Source of the DNA: Pandoraea sp. PE-S2T-3
Lineage (GTDB): Bacteria; Pseudomonadota; Gammaproteobacteria; Burkholderiales; Burkholderiaceae
Reading direction: 5' to 3'
Assembly: GCF_002179965.1 (NCBI RefSeq)
Contig: NZ_NGUQ01000011.1
Coordinates: 1 to 64,000 of the forward strand
DNA length: 64,000 bases
The notes beneath the pieces are model-generated. The model saw only the letters and a program-made list of their open reading frames with translations, had not been told where the DNA came from and did not search any database. The stretch's first letter is position 1. The number at the start of each line of letters is the position of its first letter. A program made the translations under genes and the position numbers. Of this stretch, positions 29,095 to 37,888 are shown piece after piece.

Positions 29095-30108
29095 TTAGCG
29101 CACGTTCTTCAGATATTGCTGACCGAATGCATCCTGCTGATCGGCAAGCTTCTGAAGGTCAACCGGCTTCACACGGGCGTAGTCGGTCGCCGGCAGGAAC
29201 TTGGCCGCCACGTCGGCCGGCATCGTGCTGGCACGCACCGGACGCAGGAACGCCTGCGACCAATGCGCCTGGCCCTTGTCCGAGAGCGTGTAGTCGATGA
29301 CCTTCTTGCCGTTGTCCGCGTGCGGAGCGTTCTTCACGAGCGCGATCACGTACGGCAGCGACACGGTGCCTTCCATCGGGATCACGAACTGCACGTTGGC
29401 GCGGTCCTTGTAGATGGCGCGATAGGCGTTGAAGTCGAAGTCGATCAGGATGGGGATCTCACCCGAGAGCACGCGCGCGTAGGCCGTCTGCTTCGGCACG
29501 ATCGGCGCGTTGGCCTTGAGCTTCTGGAAGAAGCTGATGGCCGGGGCGAAGTTGTCCATCGAGCCGCCCAGTGCCTGATTGGCGGCAATCGCTGCGGCGT
29601 AGCCGGCGAAGGCGCTGCTCGGGTCCAGATAGCCCACCATGCCGCGATATTCCGGCTTGAGCAGGTCGGCCCACGAACGCGGTACCGGCTTGCCTTCCAG
29701 CGCATCGCGGTTCACGAAGAAGCCGACCGTGCCTGAGTGGATGGTCGTCCACAGGCCGTTCGGATCCTTGAGGTTTGCCGGCACCTGATCCCAATGGGCC
29801 GGCTTGTACGGGGCAAGCAAGCCCTTCTTGCCAGCTTCGATCGCCGAGGTGATGCCGAGGTAGACGATGTCGGCCACCGGCGCCTTCTGTTCCGCGATCA
29901 TCTGCGCAACGGCCTGGCCGGAGTTCTTGTTGTCGAGCGGCACACGAATGCCGGTGTCTTGCGCAATGGCCTTGACCTGACCGGCCCAGTCCGCCCATTC
30001 CGGCGGGCAGTTGTAGCAGATTGCCGTCTGCTGGGCGTGCGCGGCGCCAGCGCCGAGCAGGGTGAAAAGCGCCAGCGTGCGGGCGGCGCGGGTGATCCAA
30101 AGCTTCAT
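29095..30108 (-). CDS. ABC transporter periplasmic substrate-binding protein
   Basis: The 337-residue protein begins with a Sec signal peptide (MKLWITRAARTLALFTLLGA, cleavage after AHA at about residue 24-25). The mature part is a two-lobe binding protein of the Fe3+/thiamine/polyamine/phosphonate cluster, with VADIVYLGITSAIEAGKKG and SGTVGFFVNRDALEG. An unusual CYNC pair sits at the mature N-terminus. ATG 30108 has GGAG 9 bases upstream; the frame is open further upstream but without homology. It is the first structural gene of the importer operon and follows lacI by 243 bases. Confidence 0.9.
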   Translation of the reverse strand: MKLWITRAARTLALFTLLGAGAAHAQQTAICYNCPPEWADWAGQVKAIAQDTGIRVPLDNKNSGQAVAQMIAEQKAPVADIVYLGITSAIEAGKKGLLAPYKPAHWDQVPANLKDPNGLWTTIHSGTVGFFVNRDALEGKPVPRSWADLLKPEYRGMVGYLDPSSAFAGYAAAIAANQALGGSMDNFAPAISFFQKLKANAPIVPKQTAYARVLSGEIPILIDFDFNAYRAIYKDRANVQFVIPMEGTVSLPYVIALVKNAPHADNGKKVIDYTLSDKGQAHWSQAFLRPVRASTMPADVAAKFLPATDYARVKPVDLQKLADQQDAFGQQYLKNVR

Positions 30109-30327
30109 TTCTGTGGGCTCCTGAGCGTCTGACCATTGGCGGCACTCGCGTGCTGCCGGGTAAGTGCGGTCGGTATTGCGTTGCTGTCGATGTTGACGAT
30201 TCGGGCCTTGCGGCCTGATGCCTGATTGCCTCGGCCGTCGCTGCGCTCTCTGCCACAACGTGATGGAGCGAGTCGCCGGCCAATTTCCTTGTCAATACCT
30301 CGTGTTGCTGTACTGCTGTGCTGCCTG

Positions 30328-30340
30328 AAACCTATGGTTT
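30328..30340. promoter_or_regulatory. Small dyad between lacI and the binding-protein gene
   Basis: AAACCTATGGTTT is a perfect inverted repeat (5-base arms, 3-base centre) 12 bases after the lacI stop and about 220 bases before the binding-protein start. It may be an operator or part of a weak terminator. The remaining spacer (30109-30327) shows nothing distinct. Confidence 0.3.
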
Positions 30341-30351
30341 GAAACCCGCCG

Positions 30352-31398
30352 TCACTTACGTGGCGGCGGCGCCACCGTGCCGCCACGGCGAATCGTGTGG
30401 GGCAGAATCAGCGCGTGGCTCATCTCGGCCGTCGCTGACGTGGGCGAAGTGCCCCCGGGCGACCGGCCCTCGATCTGGGCGAGCAGCCGTTGCGCGGCGT
30501 GCCGGCCAATCTCCACGCTGGGCTGCACCACGGTGGCGAGCGTTGGCGAAAGCAGTTCGCCCACGGCCAGCCCGTCGAAGCCGAGCACGGAGATGTCGTC
30601 GGGCACCCGCAGACCGGCTTCGCGCAACGCGCGCATCACGCCGAGCGCCAGCAGATCGTTCGAGCAGAACAACGCCGTGGGGCGGGCGCCGTCGCGCTCG
30701 CGCTGCGCCAGCCACTCGCGCACACGTTCGCCACGTGCACCACTGTTGAAATCGATTTCGAAGGCCGGCAGCGGCGTGAGCCCGGCGGCTTGCATCGCGT
30801 CGCCATAGCCGAGAAAGCGGCGCTTGGCGCGGTCCGAGGCATGCAGCGCCCCGGTCACCATGACGATGTCGCGATGGCCCGCCTCGATCAGCATGGCCAC
30901 GCCCTGCGCGGCGGCGGCGCGATTGTCGACCGAGACACACGGCCGGTTCGGGGCGTCGTTGTAGACCAGTTGGCAGGCCACGCCTTCTGCGGCGAGGTCG
31001 TCGACGAGGGCGCTGTGTTCGGCGTCGGCCAAGGTGAGCAGCAGACCGTCCACGCGCTGTTGCAGCAGCGTCTCGATGGCGTTGCGCTCGCGCTCGGGGT
31101 CGTATTGGGTGGTGACGAGCAACAGACGGCGGCCGGTGCCGTCGATGGCGGCTTCGATGCCTTCCAGACAGTCGGCAAACACCGGGTTGCCCAGCGTCGG
31201 CAACATCACCCCGATGAGGCCGGTGCGCTCGCCGCGCAACTGGCGGCCCAGCGCATTGGGGCGGAATTTCAACTCGGCGGCAGCCGCCTGCACACGGGCA
31301 AGCGTCTCCGGACGCACCAGTTGCGGCGAATTGAGCGCACGTGACACGGTGGCGATCGAACAGCCCGCGCGTTGCGCGACATCCCGGATATCTGCCAA
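30352..31398 (-). CDS. LacI-family transcriptional regulator
   Basis: The 348-residue repressor has the LacI HTH at the extreme N-terminus (IRDVAQRAGCSIATVSRALN), a hinge region near residues 46-60 and a periplasmic-binding-protein-like sensor with ISVLGFDGLAVGELLSPTL near the C-terminus. It lies upstream of, and on the same strand as, the ABC importer and phosphodiesterase genes. Two adjacent perfect LacI-type palindromes sit 80-103 bases before its start, indicating autoregulation and perhaps control of the whole operon. The ligand is probably the transported compound or a breakdown product. Confidence 0.93.
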   Translation of the reverse strand: MADIRDVAQRAGCSIATVSRALNSPQLVRPETLARVQAAAAELKFRPNALGRQLRGERTGLIGVMLPTLGNPVFADCLEGIEAAIDGTGRRLLLVTTQYDPERERNAIETLLQQRVDGLLLTLADAEHSALVDDLAAEGVACQLVYNDAPNRPCVSVDNRAAAAQGVAMLIEAGHRDIVMVTGALHASDRAKRRFLGYGDAMQAAGLTPLPAFEIDFNSGARGERVREWLAQRERDGARPTALFCSNDLLALGVMRALREAGLRVPDDISVLGFDGLAVGELLSPTLATVVQPSVEIGRHAAQRLLAQIEGRSPGGTSPTSATAEMSHALILPHTIRRGGTVAPPPRK

Positions 31399-31477
31399 AC
31401 CAAGTCTCCTCTTGTGGTGCCGCGCGGCGGATCGGCCCGTTGGGGCAATATCGACCGTTAGCGGCTTTTGCGTAAAT

Positions 31478-31501
31478 GTAAACGTTTACGAAAACGTTTT
31501 C
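31478..31501. promoter_or_regulatory. Two abutting LacI-type operators
   Basis: GTAAACGTTTAC (31478-31489) and GAAAACGTTTTC (31490-31501) are perfect 12-base palindromes, both centred on the CG step typical of LacI-family sites. They lie directly end to end, 24 bases in all, between the lacI gene (minus) and the START-like gene (plus). The adjacent LacI-family protein is the obvious binder. Confidence 0.8.
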
Positions 31502-31651
31502 ACTCCGGGATTCTATGGAGACATTGTGATGAATTGATGACAGCCGGCCGCCCGTTGCAGCGGGCGTCGAGGCCCGGGGATGCGACCTATACTGAAATTC
31601 CCCCTGCATCGGGCGTGACGGCACCCCCACCCACTACGACCGGGATCGGCC

Positions 31652-32218
31652 ATGAACGAATATCACTTCCTCACCTTGTGGCGGCTCACTGCGCCGCTCG
31701 AAGAAGTCTGGGACACCATTCGCGACGTCGACCACTGGGCCCGCTGGTGGCCCTGCGTGCGCGAAGTCCAAACGCTCGATTCCGGCGGGGCCGATGGCGT
31801 GGGCGCCGTGCGGCGTCTGACGTGGCACGGCGCACTGCCCTACTCGCTCACCTTCGACACACGGGTCACTCACCTCGAACCGATGCGTGAAATCCGGGTG
31901 GAAGCCAGCGGCGACGCGGAAGGCACCGGCCTGTGGCGGTTCGACACCGAGGGGTCGATTACCGCCGTGCGATACGGGTGGGACGTGCGCACGAACCGCG
32001 CGTGGATGAGCAAGCTGGCACCGCTCGCCCAGCCGCTGTTCCGCTGGAACCACAATTACGTGATGCGCCGTGGCGGCGAAGGGCTCGCCGCCGTGCTGAA
32101 CGCGCATCTGGTGGAATGCCTCGATACCGACCTGCCGCCCGCCGCCATTGGCGAAGACCGGACCCCGCGCGACCTGCGCGCAGCCCGCGCCCGGGCCAGT
32201 CATGATGGGCGGGGCTGA
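31652..32218 (+). CDS. SRPBCC (START-like/polyketide cyclase) family protein
   Basis: The 188-residue protein starts with the SRPBCC pattern FLTLWRLTAPLEEVWDTIRDVDHWARWWP, given in part: a first strand, then a helix with PLEEVWDTI and DHWARWWP. The helix-grip fold binds hydrophobic small molecules; enzymatic roles vary and none is assigned. The last 25 residues are Arg/Ala/Asp-rich. It lies divergent to lacI and convergent with an orphan gene 64 bases on. The paired LacI operators are within its upstream region, so it may share that control. Confidence 0.8.
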   Translation: MNEYHFLTLWRLTAPLEEVWDTIRDVDHWARWWPCVREVQTLDSGGADGVGAVRRLTWHGALPYSLTFDTRVTHLEPMREIRVEASGDAEGTGLWRFDTEGSITAVRYGWDVRTNRAWMSKLAPLAQPLFRWNHNYVMRRGGEGLAAVLNAHLVECLDTDLPPAAIGEDRTPRDLRAARARASHDGRG

Positions 32219-32282
32219 CGGGCGGTTCGTTCGATCCAGTACACATCGCGGTACGCGCGAAGCGAGGGGGTGAGCGCGGTTC

Positions 32283-33623
32283 TCATGGCATGGCGTTTGA
32301 GCGTGGGCCAGCTTCACGCGTCGGCAAGCGCGTCCTGCGCATTCTCAGCAGATAGGTGCGCGGTGCCGACGCCTCTCGCTGCATCACAGAGATATCCAGA
32401 CCGATACATTCGTCACGCAGACTCTCAAGCGGCCTGCCCTGTGCATGCAAGACCATCACCTCGTGCAGAGCGATCATCGATGTCATCTCTTCAAACTGCC
32501 GCGAGTCGATATGCCGCGACTGGGCAAACGTAGACGCCGCAGTTGTCCGGGCCTCTCGCACGTCGTAATGCGCTGCCGTTGCATCCCACGCCACGAGATC
32601 GTCGAGACAGACCAGCCGCCCGTTCCAGGGTTCGCGAAGTCCTTCCTCGACACGCGTGCGACTCCCCATATCGTTGTTCAGGAACGTTGCGAGCGCCGTT
32701 TTGGGAACGCCCCACGCGTTGAGCTCACGCCAGAGATCACGCGCAGGGGCGAAGCGCCGGCGTGCAAACAAGTAGCGAGCGACGTCCCGGGTTCGCATCA
32801 GCGTTGGCGAAGACGCGTGAAACGCCGGGATACCCTCCGGACACGACGCCAGCGACGCGATGTCGGGTGCCCCGGATACGCCGAGATCGAATTCTGAAGC
32901 GACCGAAACCACCGAATCCGTAGAACCTGTGGTGCGCCCCCGGGTAGAGACCGGCACCGGCGGTGGCGTCTGCGGACGCACCAGGCGTTGCAGATAGCCG
33001 GACAGGTCCAGCTCAAACGCCTCGACGTCCTCGTTGCGCAGTCGTGGCAGTTCCCCCACCTGCCAATGCCAGCGCGACGGGGCCTCGCCGGGTGACGTGG
33101 CGCCTTGCCCTGGGGAGCCCCGTACGCGTTGACACTGTCGAGCCGCTGCGCCTGCCCAGGCGAGCGCCCGGTCTTCGGGCACGGTGCCGCTGCGTTGTCT
33201 GACTTCGGATTGCGCGAAATCGAAATGACTGAGCGTGAGATGCAACCTGCGGGCCGGGGCAAGCGCAGGGCAAGGAAGCGCGGCCGCCTCGGGCGTAGCG
33301 AAGTGAATCACCCAGACGCCGACGTCGGCGCGGTTTCTGGCGGCAACGCTGACCGTCGGATAGCGCGGGCTGACGATATCGACGTGCGATTGCAGCACGC
33401 TGGCCAAGGCTTCGGCGAACAGTTGGTGGATTGTCGCTTCATCGGGCGGCGTGGCGGTATCAGGGCGCGCGAGGCCGCGGGTGTTGGTTGACGCCGGCGT
33501 GTGCCGCTCGGCTGGCAGGTCGTGCGTCTGCGACGACACACTGGCGACGTCGGGACGGCGGCGGCTCGAATAGGGAGAAAAGCGATCGGCGCCGGACGCC
33601 ACAGAGCAGGTAGGTTTCATGCT
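32283..33623 (-). CDS. Hypothetical protein, orphan
   Basis: I do not recognise this 446-residue protein. The N-terminal 80 residues are Ser/Arg/Thr/Pro-rich with no hydrophobic signal. A middle stretch (GTPxPPVPVSTRGRTTGSTD-like) is low complexity. Two parts look folded: about 70-130 (IHQLFAEALASVLQSHVDIV, then a VGVWVIHFATPEAAALP strand) and a helical C-terminal part (about 290-420) with MRTRDVARYLFARRRFAPAR. It is a single gene facing the START-like gene. Start choice is weak: ATG 33623 is the first ATG, while TTG at 33722 would add 33 residues. The disordered Ser-rich N-terminus and orphan status would fit a type III secreted effector, but no secretion gene is near. Confidence 0.55.
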   Translation of the reverse strand, partial: SMKPTCSVASGADRFSPYSSRRRPDVASVSSQTHDLPAERHTPASTNTRGLARPDTATPPDEATIHQLFAEALASVLQSHVDIVSPRYPTVSVAARNRADVGVWVIHFATPEAAALPCPALAPARRLHLTLSHFDFAQSEVRQRSGTVPEDRALAWAGAAARQCQRVRGSPGQGATSPGEAPSRWHWQVGELPRLRNEDVEAFELDLSGYLQRLVRPQTPPPVPVSTRGRTTGSTDSVVSVASEFDLGVSGAPDIASLASCPEGIPAFHASSPTLMRTRDVARYLFARRRFAPARDLWRELNAWGVPKTALATFLNNDMGSRTRVEEGLREPWNGRLVCLDDLVAWDATAAHYDVREARTTAASTFAQSRHIDSRQFEEMTSMIALHEVMVLHAQGRPLESLRDECIGLDISVMQREASAPRTYLLRMRRTRLPTREAGPRSNAMP

Positions 33624-33802
33624 GGCAAGTCGAGAGGAACGGTTACGACGCGGCACCTGAGCCTCGGAACGTGAAGCGCAAGCTGCCCCCGTCGTCGGCC
33701 GCCCAAGAGAAAAGAGCGCCAATTCTCTGCGCGCCCCCCGGCAAGCGCTGTCGGCATTCGCCGGACGGCTTTCGGACCGAGTCGCCTTGCGGAGGATGCC
33801 GA

Positions 33803-33819
33803 TATTCCACTAAGGAATA
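33803..33819. promoter_or_regulatory. Inverted repeat upstream of the 3-hydroxyanthranilate gene cluster
   Basis: TATTCCACTAAGGAATA has perfect 6-base arms around a 5-base spacer, 154 bases before the first catabolic gene. It is AT-rich and lies in the promoter region. Symmetry suggests an IclR- or GntR-type operator. A similar repeat with a 6-base spacer precedes the purine permease (142-157). The 33624-33973 spacer holds no other gene. Confidence 0.45.
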
Positions 33820-33973
33820 GACACCACGATAGATTTCATTATTTTTTATATCGACAGATGCCTAGACTTGAGGACATCTGGCGGTGGCTATCGCCTGCCA
33901 CCGCGTGACGCTCCCCGCGACACGCCGTCCAAGCGCCACCGCCCCGCAAAACACTAATGTATCTGGAGACCTC

Positions 33974-35446
33974 GTGAGCCTTGCGACCCCGCCGCTGCTG
34001 CGGCACTACGTGGATGGTGCGTTCATCGCCACCGATCGTCAGTTCGACAACGTGAGCCCGGTCGACGGCCGGCTCATCGCGAAGGTTTGCGAAGCCGATG
34101 CTGCCATCGTCGACCGCGCCGTCGCCGCCGCCCGCCGTGCCCTGCACGAAGGCCCGTGGGGCAAGACCACCCCGGCCGAGCGCGCCGCCGTGCTGCATCG
34201 CATCGCCGACGGCATTCAGGCACGCTTTGACGATTTCGTCGCCGCCGAAGTCGCCGACACCGGCCGTCCGGTCGAACAGGCCCGCACGCTCGATATCGCA
34301 CGCGGCATCGCCAACTTCCGCATGTTTGCCGATCTGATCAAGACGGCGGGCACCGAGATGTACGAGATGCGCGCGGCCGACGGCGGCGACGTGATGAACT
34401 ACGTCACCCGCAAACCGCTCGGCGTCATCGGCATCATCTCGCCGTGGAACCTCCCGCTGCTGCTCTTCACGTGGAAAGTCGCACCGGCGCTCGCCATGGG
34501 CAATTGCGTGGTAACCAAGCCGTCGGAAGAAACCCCGTCGTCGGCCACGTTGCTCGCCGAAGTCATGGACGCTGCGGGCGTGCCGCCGGGCGTGTTCAAC
34601 CTCGTGCACGGCTTCGGCCCCAGCTCGGCGGGCGAATTCCTGACCAAGCACCCCGATGTCGCCGCCATCACCTTCACCGGCGAATCGCGCACGGGCAGCG
34701 CCATCATGAAAGCCGTGGCCGATGGTGTGAAGGAAATCTCGTTCGAACTCGGTGGCAAGAACGCCGCCGTCGTGTTCGCCGATGCCGACTTCGACGCCGC
34801 CGTCGATGGCGTGGTGCGCTCGTCGTTCACCAACGCCGGCCAAGTCTGTCTGTGCTCCGAGCGCGTGTACGTTGAGCGCCCGATCTACGAGCGTTTCGTT
34901 GCCGCACTGGCCGAGCGCGCCGCCGCCCTGCGCATCGACGCCCCGGACGCACAAGGCGTGCAGATGGGCCCGCTCGTCTCGCGCAAGCATCGTGAAAAAG
35001 TGCTGTCCTATTACAAGCTGGCCGTCGAAGAAGGCGCGACCGTCGTCACCGGCGGCGGTGTGCCCGTGTTCGGCGACGCCCGCGACGAAGGCGCCTTCGT
35101 GCAGCCGACCGTCTGGACCGGCCTGCCCGACACGGCACGCTGCGTGCGCGAAGAAATCTTCGGCCCGGTGTGCCACGTCTCGCCGTTCGACAGCGAAGAC
35201 GAAGTCATCCGCCGCGTGAACGACAGCGACTACGGTCTGGCCGGCTGCGTGTGGACGACTAACCTGTCTCGCGCACACCGTGTGGCGCGTCAGTTCCAGA
35301 CGGGTCTCGTGTGGGTGAACACGTGGTTCCTGCGCGACCTGCGCACGCCGTTCGGTGGCGTGAAGCTGTCGGGGCTCGGGCGCGAAGGCGGGCGCCACTC
35401 GCTCGACTTCTATTCCGAAATCACCAACATCTGCATCAAACTCTGA
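33974..35446 (+). CDS. nbaE: 2-aminomuconate 6-semialdehyde dehydrogenase
   Basis: The 490-residue NAD+-dependent aldehyde dehydrogenase oxidises 2-aminomuconate semialdehyde to 2-aminomuconate. The ALDH catalytic residues are E258 (FELGGKNA) and C292 (NAGQVCLCSER). The doubled Cys context and the C-terminal WFLRDLRTPFGGVKLSGLGREGG, given here as separate motifs WFLRDLRTPFGG and KLSGLGREGG, are typical of the AMSDH/hydroxymuconic-semialdehyde group. The GTG at 33974 with GGAG 5 bases upstream is chosen; an in-frame upstream ATG (33884) adds a non-family tail. It begins the cluster with the deaminase, dioxygenase and decarboxylase genes, which makes the substrate assignment strong. Confidence 0.93.
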   Translation: MSLATPPLLRHYVDGAFIATDRQFDNVSPVDGRLIAKVCEADAAIVDRAVAAARRALHEGPWGKTTPAERAAVLHRIADGIQARFDDFVAAEVADTGRPVEQARTLDIARGIANFRMFADLIKTAGTEMYEMRAADGGDVMNYVTRKPLGVIGIISPWNLPLLLFTWKVAPALAMGNCVVTKPSEETPSSATLLAEVMDAAGVPPGVFNLVHGFGPSSAGEFLTKHPDVAAITFTGESRTGSAIMKAVADGVKEISFELGGKNAAVVFADADFDAAVDGVVRSSFTNAGQVCLCSERVYVERPIYERFVAALAERAAALRIDAPDAQGVQMGPLVSRKHREKVLSYYKLAVEEGATVVTGGGVPVFGDARDEGAFVQPTVWTGLPDTARCVREEIFGPVCHVSPFDSEDEVIRRVNDSDYGLAGCVWTTNLSRAHRVARQFQTGLVWVNTWFLRDLRTPFGGVKLSGLGREGGRHSLDFYSEITNICIKL

Positions 35447-35565
35447 CCTGACAATGTGAGGCGACGGCGCGGGGGCTATCGATGGGGGTCGATACCCCCG
35501 CGCCCGTGCGCCGCACGCTGACAAGACAACAGAAGCACACGGAAAAACACGGAGACGCGTCACCC

Positions 35566-36006
35566 ATGAGCGCAACGCAATCGCAAGACACGCAAGCCCG
35601 CGTCGTCGCGGGCAAGGCCAAGCCGCGCGGCAAATTCCCGCACATCAAGCGCGCGGGCGACTTCCTGTTCGTCTCGGGCACCAGCTCGCGCCGGCCCGAC
35701 AACAGCTACGCCGGTGCGCAGGTCGATGCACTCGGCGTGACCCAGCTCGACATTCGCGAACAGACCCGCGCCGTCATCGAGAACATTCGCGACATCCTCG
35801 CGAGCGAAGGCGCCACGCTGGCCGATGTGGTGGAAGTCGGCTCGTTTCTCGTGAACATGAACGACTTCGGCGGCTATAACGAGGTGTACGGCGAATACTT
35901 CGACGAGAACGGCCCCACGCGCACCACCGTGGCCGTGCACCAATTGCCGCACCCGCTGCTGCTCATCGAGATCAAGTGCGTGGCCTACTCGCCGCGCGCC
36001 CGCTGA
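35566..36006 (+). CDS. nbaF: 2-aminomuconate deaminase, RidA family
   Basis: The 146-residue protein has a RidA/YjgF fold: [18 protein letters not shown] near residues 35-52, [18 protein letters not shown] for the long helix, and [13 protein letters not shown] at the C-terminus, whose RidA-like strand lines the active site. In this cluster it is the 2-aminomuconate deaminase that yields 4-oxalocrotonate (2-oxohex-3-enedioate) and ammonia, as AmnD/NbaF. The start ATG at 35566 has GGAG 11 bases upstream. It follows the dehydrogenase by 119 bases and precedes the dioxygenase by 45. Confidence 0.9.
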   Translation: MSATQSQDTQARVVAGKAKPRGKFPHIKRAGDFLFVSGTSSRRPDNSYAGAQVDALGVTQLDIREQTRAVIENIRDILASEGATLADVVEVGSFLVNMNDFGGYNEVYGEYFDENGPTRTTVAVHQLPHPLLLIEIKCVAYSPRAR

Positions 36007-36594
<588 letters not shown>

Positions 36595-36657
36595 CGCGGC
36601 GCAATTTGCCCGCGGCCCTCGCCCCCCAGCCCACTACCCGACAGAACAAGTCACTTC

Positions 36658-37653
36658 ATGAAGAAAATCGACATGCACGCCCACTTCTTCCCGCGTATCA
36701 CGCAGGAAGAAGCGGCACGACTGGACGCCGCCACCGCGCCGTGGCTGCGCATTGACGAGAACGGCGAGACCGGCAACATCATGCTCGCCGACAAGGCCTT
36801 CCGCCCGGTCTATCGCGCGCTGTGGGACCCCGCGCTGCGCATCGAAGAACTCGATCGCCACGGGATCGACCTGCAAGTGGTCTGCGCGACGCCGATCATG
36901 TTCGGCTATCGCTACGACGGCCATGCCGTGATGGACTGGGTGCAGCGCATGAACGATCTCGCGCTGGAGCACTGCGCTTACGCGCCCACTCGCCTGAAGG
37001 CGATGGCGCAGGTGCCCTTGCAAGACCTCGATCTCGCCTGCGCCGAAGCGTCGCGCGCCAAGGCCACCGGCCACGTTGGTGTGCAGATCGGCAATCACCT
37101 CGGGCCGAAAGACCTCGACGACGAGCATCTGGTGGCGTTTTTGCGGCACTGCGGCAACGAGCACATCCCCGTGCTGGTGCACCCGTGGGACATGATGACC
37201 GACGGCCGCATGAAGAAATGGATGATGCCGTGGCTCGTGGCCATGCCGGCCGAGACGCAACTCTCCATCCTGTCGCTGATTCTCTCGGGGGCCTTCGAGC
37301 GCCTGCCGCGCTCGCTCAAGCTGTGCTTCGCTCACGGCGGCGGCGGCTTCCCCTACCTGCTGGGCCGCGCTGAGAACGCGTGGCATTGCCGCGACATCGT
37401 GCGCGCCGACAGCCCGCATCCGCCGTCTCATTATCTGGACCGTTTTTACGTGGACAGCGCCGTGTTCGACCCGCGCGCCCTGCGCCTGCTGGTCGATACG
37501 ATGGGCGTGGAGCGCGTCATGCTCGGCTCGGACCACCCGTTCCCGCTCGGCGAACAGGAGATCGGCAAGCTGGTGGCCGATCAGCCGGGCTTGGACGCGC
37601 ACGCCCGTGAACGCATTCTGGCCGGCAACGCCCGGGAGTTCTTCGGGCTATAA
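36658..37653 (+). CDS. nbaD: 2-amino-3-carboxymuconate-6-semialdehyde decarboxylase
   Basis: The 331-residue amidohydrolase-fold enzyme decarboxylates ACMS to 2-aminomuconate semialdehyde, preventing its spontaneous closure to quinolinate. The zinc ligands are visible as H7 and H9 in [10 protein letters not shown], a His in [10 protein letters not shown] (about residue 176) and an Asp in [13 protein letters not shown] (about 292). [19 protein letters not shown] is conserved in ACMSD. Length is normal. It follows the dioxygenase by 63 bases and probably ends the first half of the locus. A 235-base spacer then leads to the ABC importer genes. Confidence 0.96.
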   Translation: MKKIDMHAHFFPRITQEEAARLDAATAPWLRIDENGETGNIMLADKAFRPVYRALWDPALRIEELDRHGIDLQVVCATPIMFGYRYDGHAVMDWVQRMNDLALEHCAYAPTRLKAMAQVPLQDLDLACAEASRAKATGHVGVQIGNHLGPKDLDDEHLVAFLRHCGNEHIPVLVHPWDMMTDGRMKKWMMPWLVAMPAETQLSILSLILSGAFERLPRSLKLCFAHGGGGFPYLLGRAENAWHCRDIVRADSPHPPSHYLDRFYVDSAVFDPRALRLLVDTMGVERVMLGSDHPFPLGEQEIGKLVADQPGLDAHARERILAGNAREFFGL

Positions 37654-37687
37654 CTGGTGCTTTCCCGAGGTGTTTTTGAAATTGCTT

Positions 37688-37776
37688 GCCTACGTAATAG
37701 GCGTCGTTTAGGCTGGGCACTGAAATATTTGATGCTTAAACAATTTAACGTAAGACATCGAAATAACGCCTACGTA
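37688..37776. promoter_or_regulatory. Spaced repeats upstream of the aromatic-module ABC importer
   Basis: GCCTACGTA occurs at 37688-37696 and again at 37768-37776, exactly 80 bases apart. The first copy is part of a dyad, GCCTA-CGTAA-TAGGC (37688-37702). Between the copies TTAAACAATTTAA (37736-37748) is another perfect dyad in AT-rich DNA. This suggests a regulated promoter with two distant sites that could loop. No regulator is assigned. Confidence 0.45.
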
Positions 37777-37888
37777 TGACCGACGTGCCCGGCTGACGAT
37801 GACCGCCATGAAGAAGCGCTCAGGCCGCCCGGCACGAACCCTCTGCTCACAGTGTTTGCCAGTTCCGGAACTTAGTTTGGAGACCATG

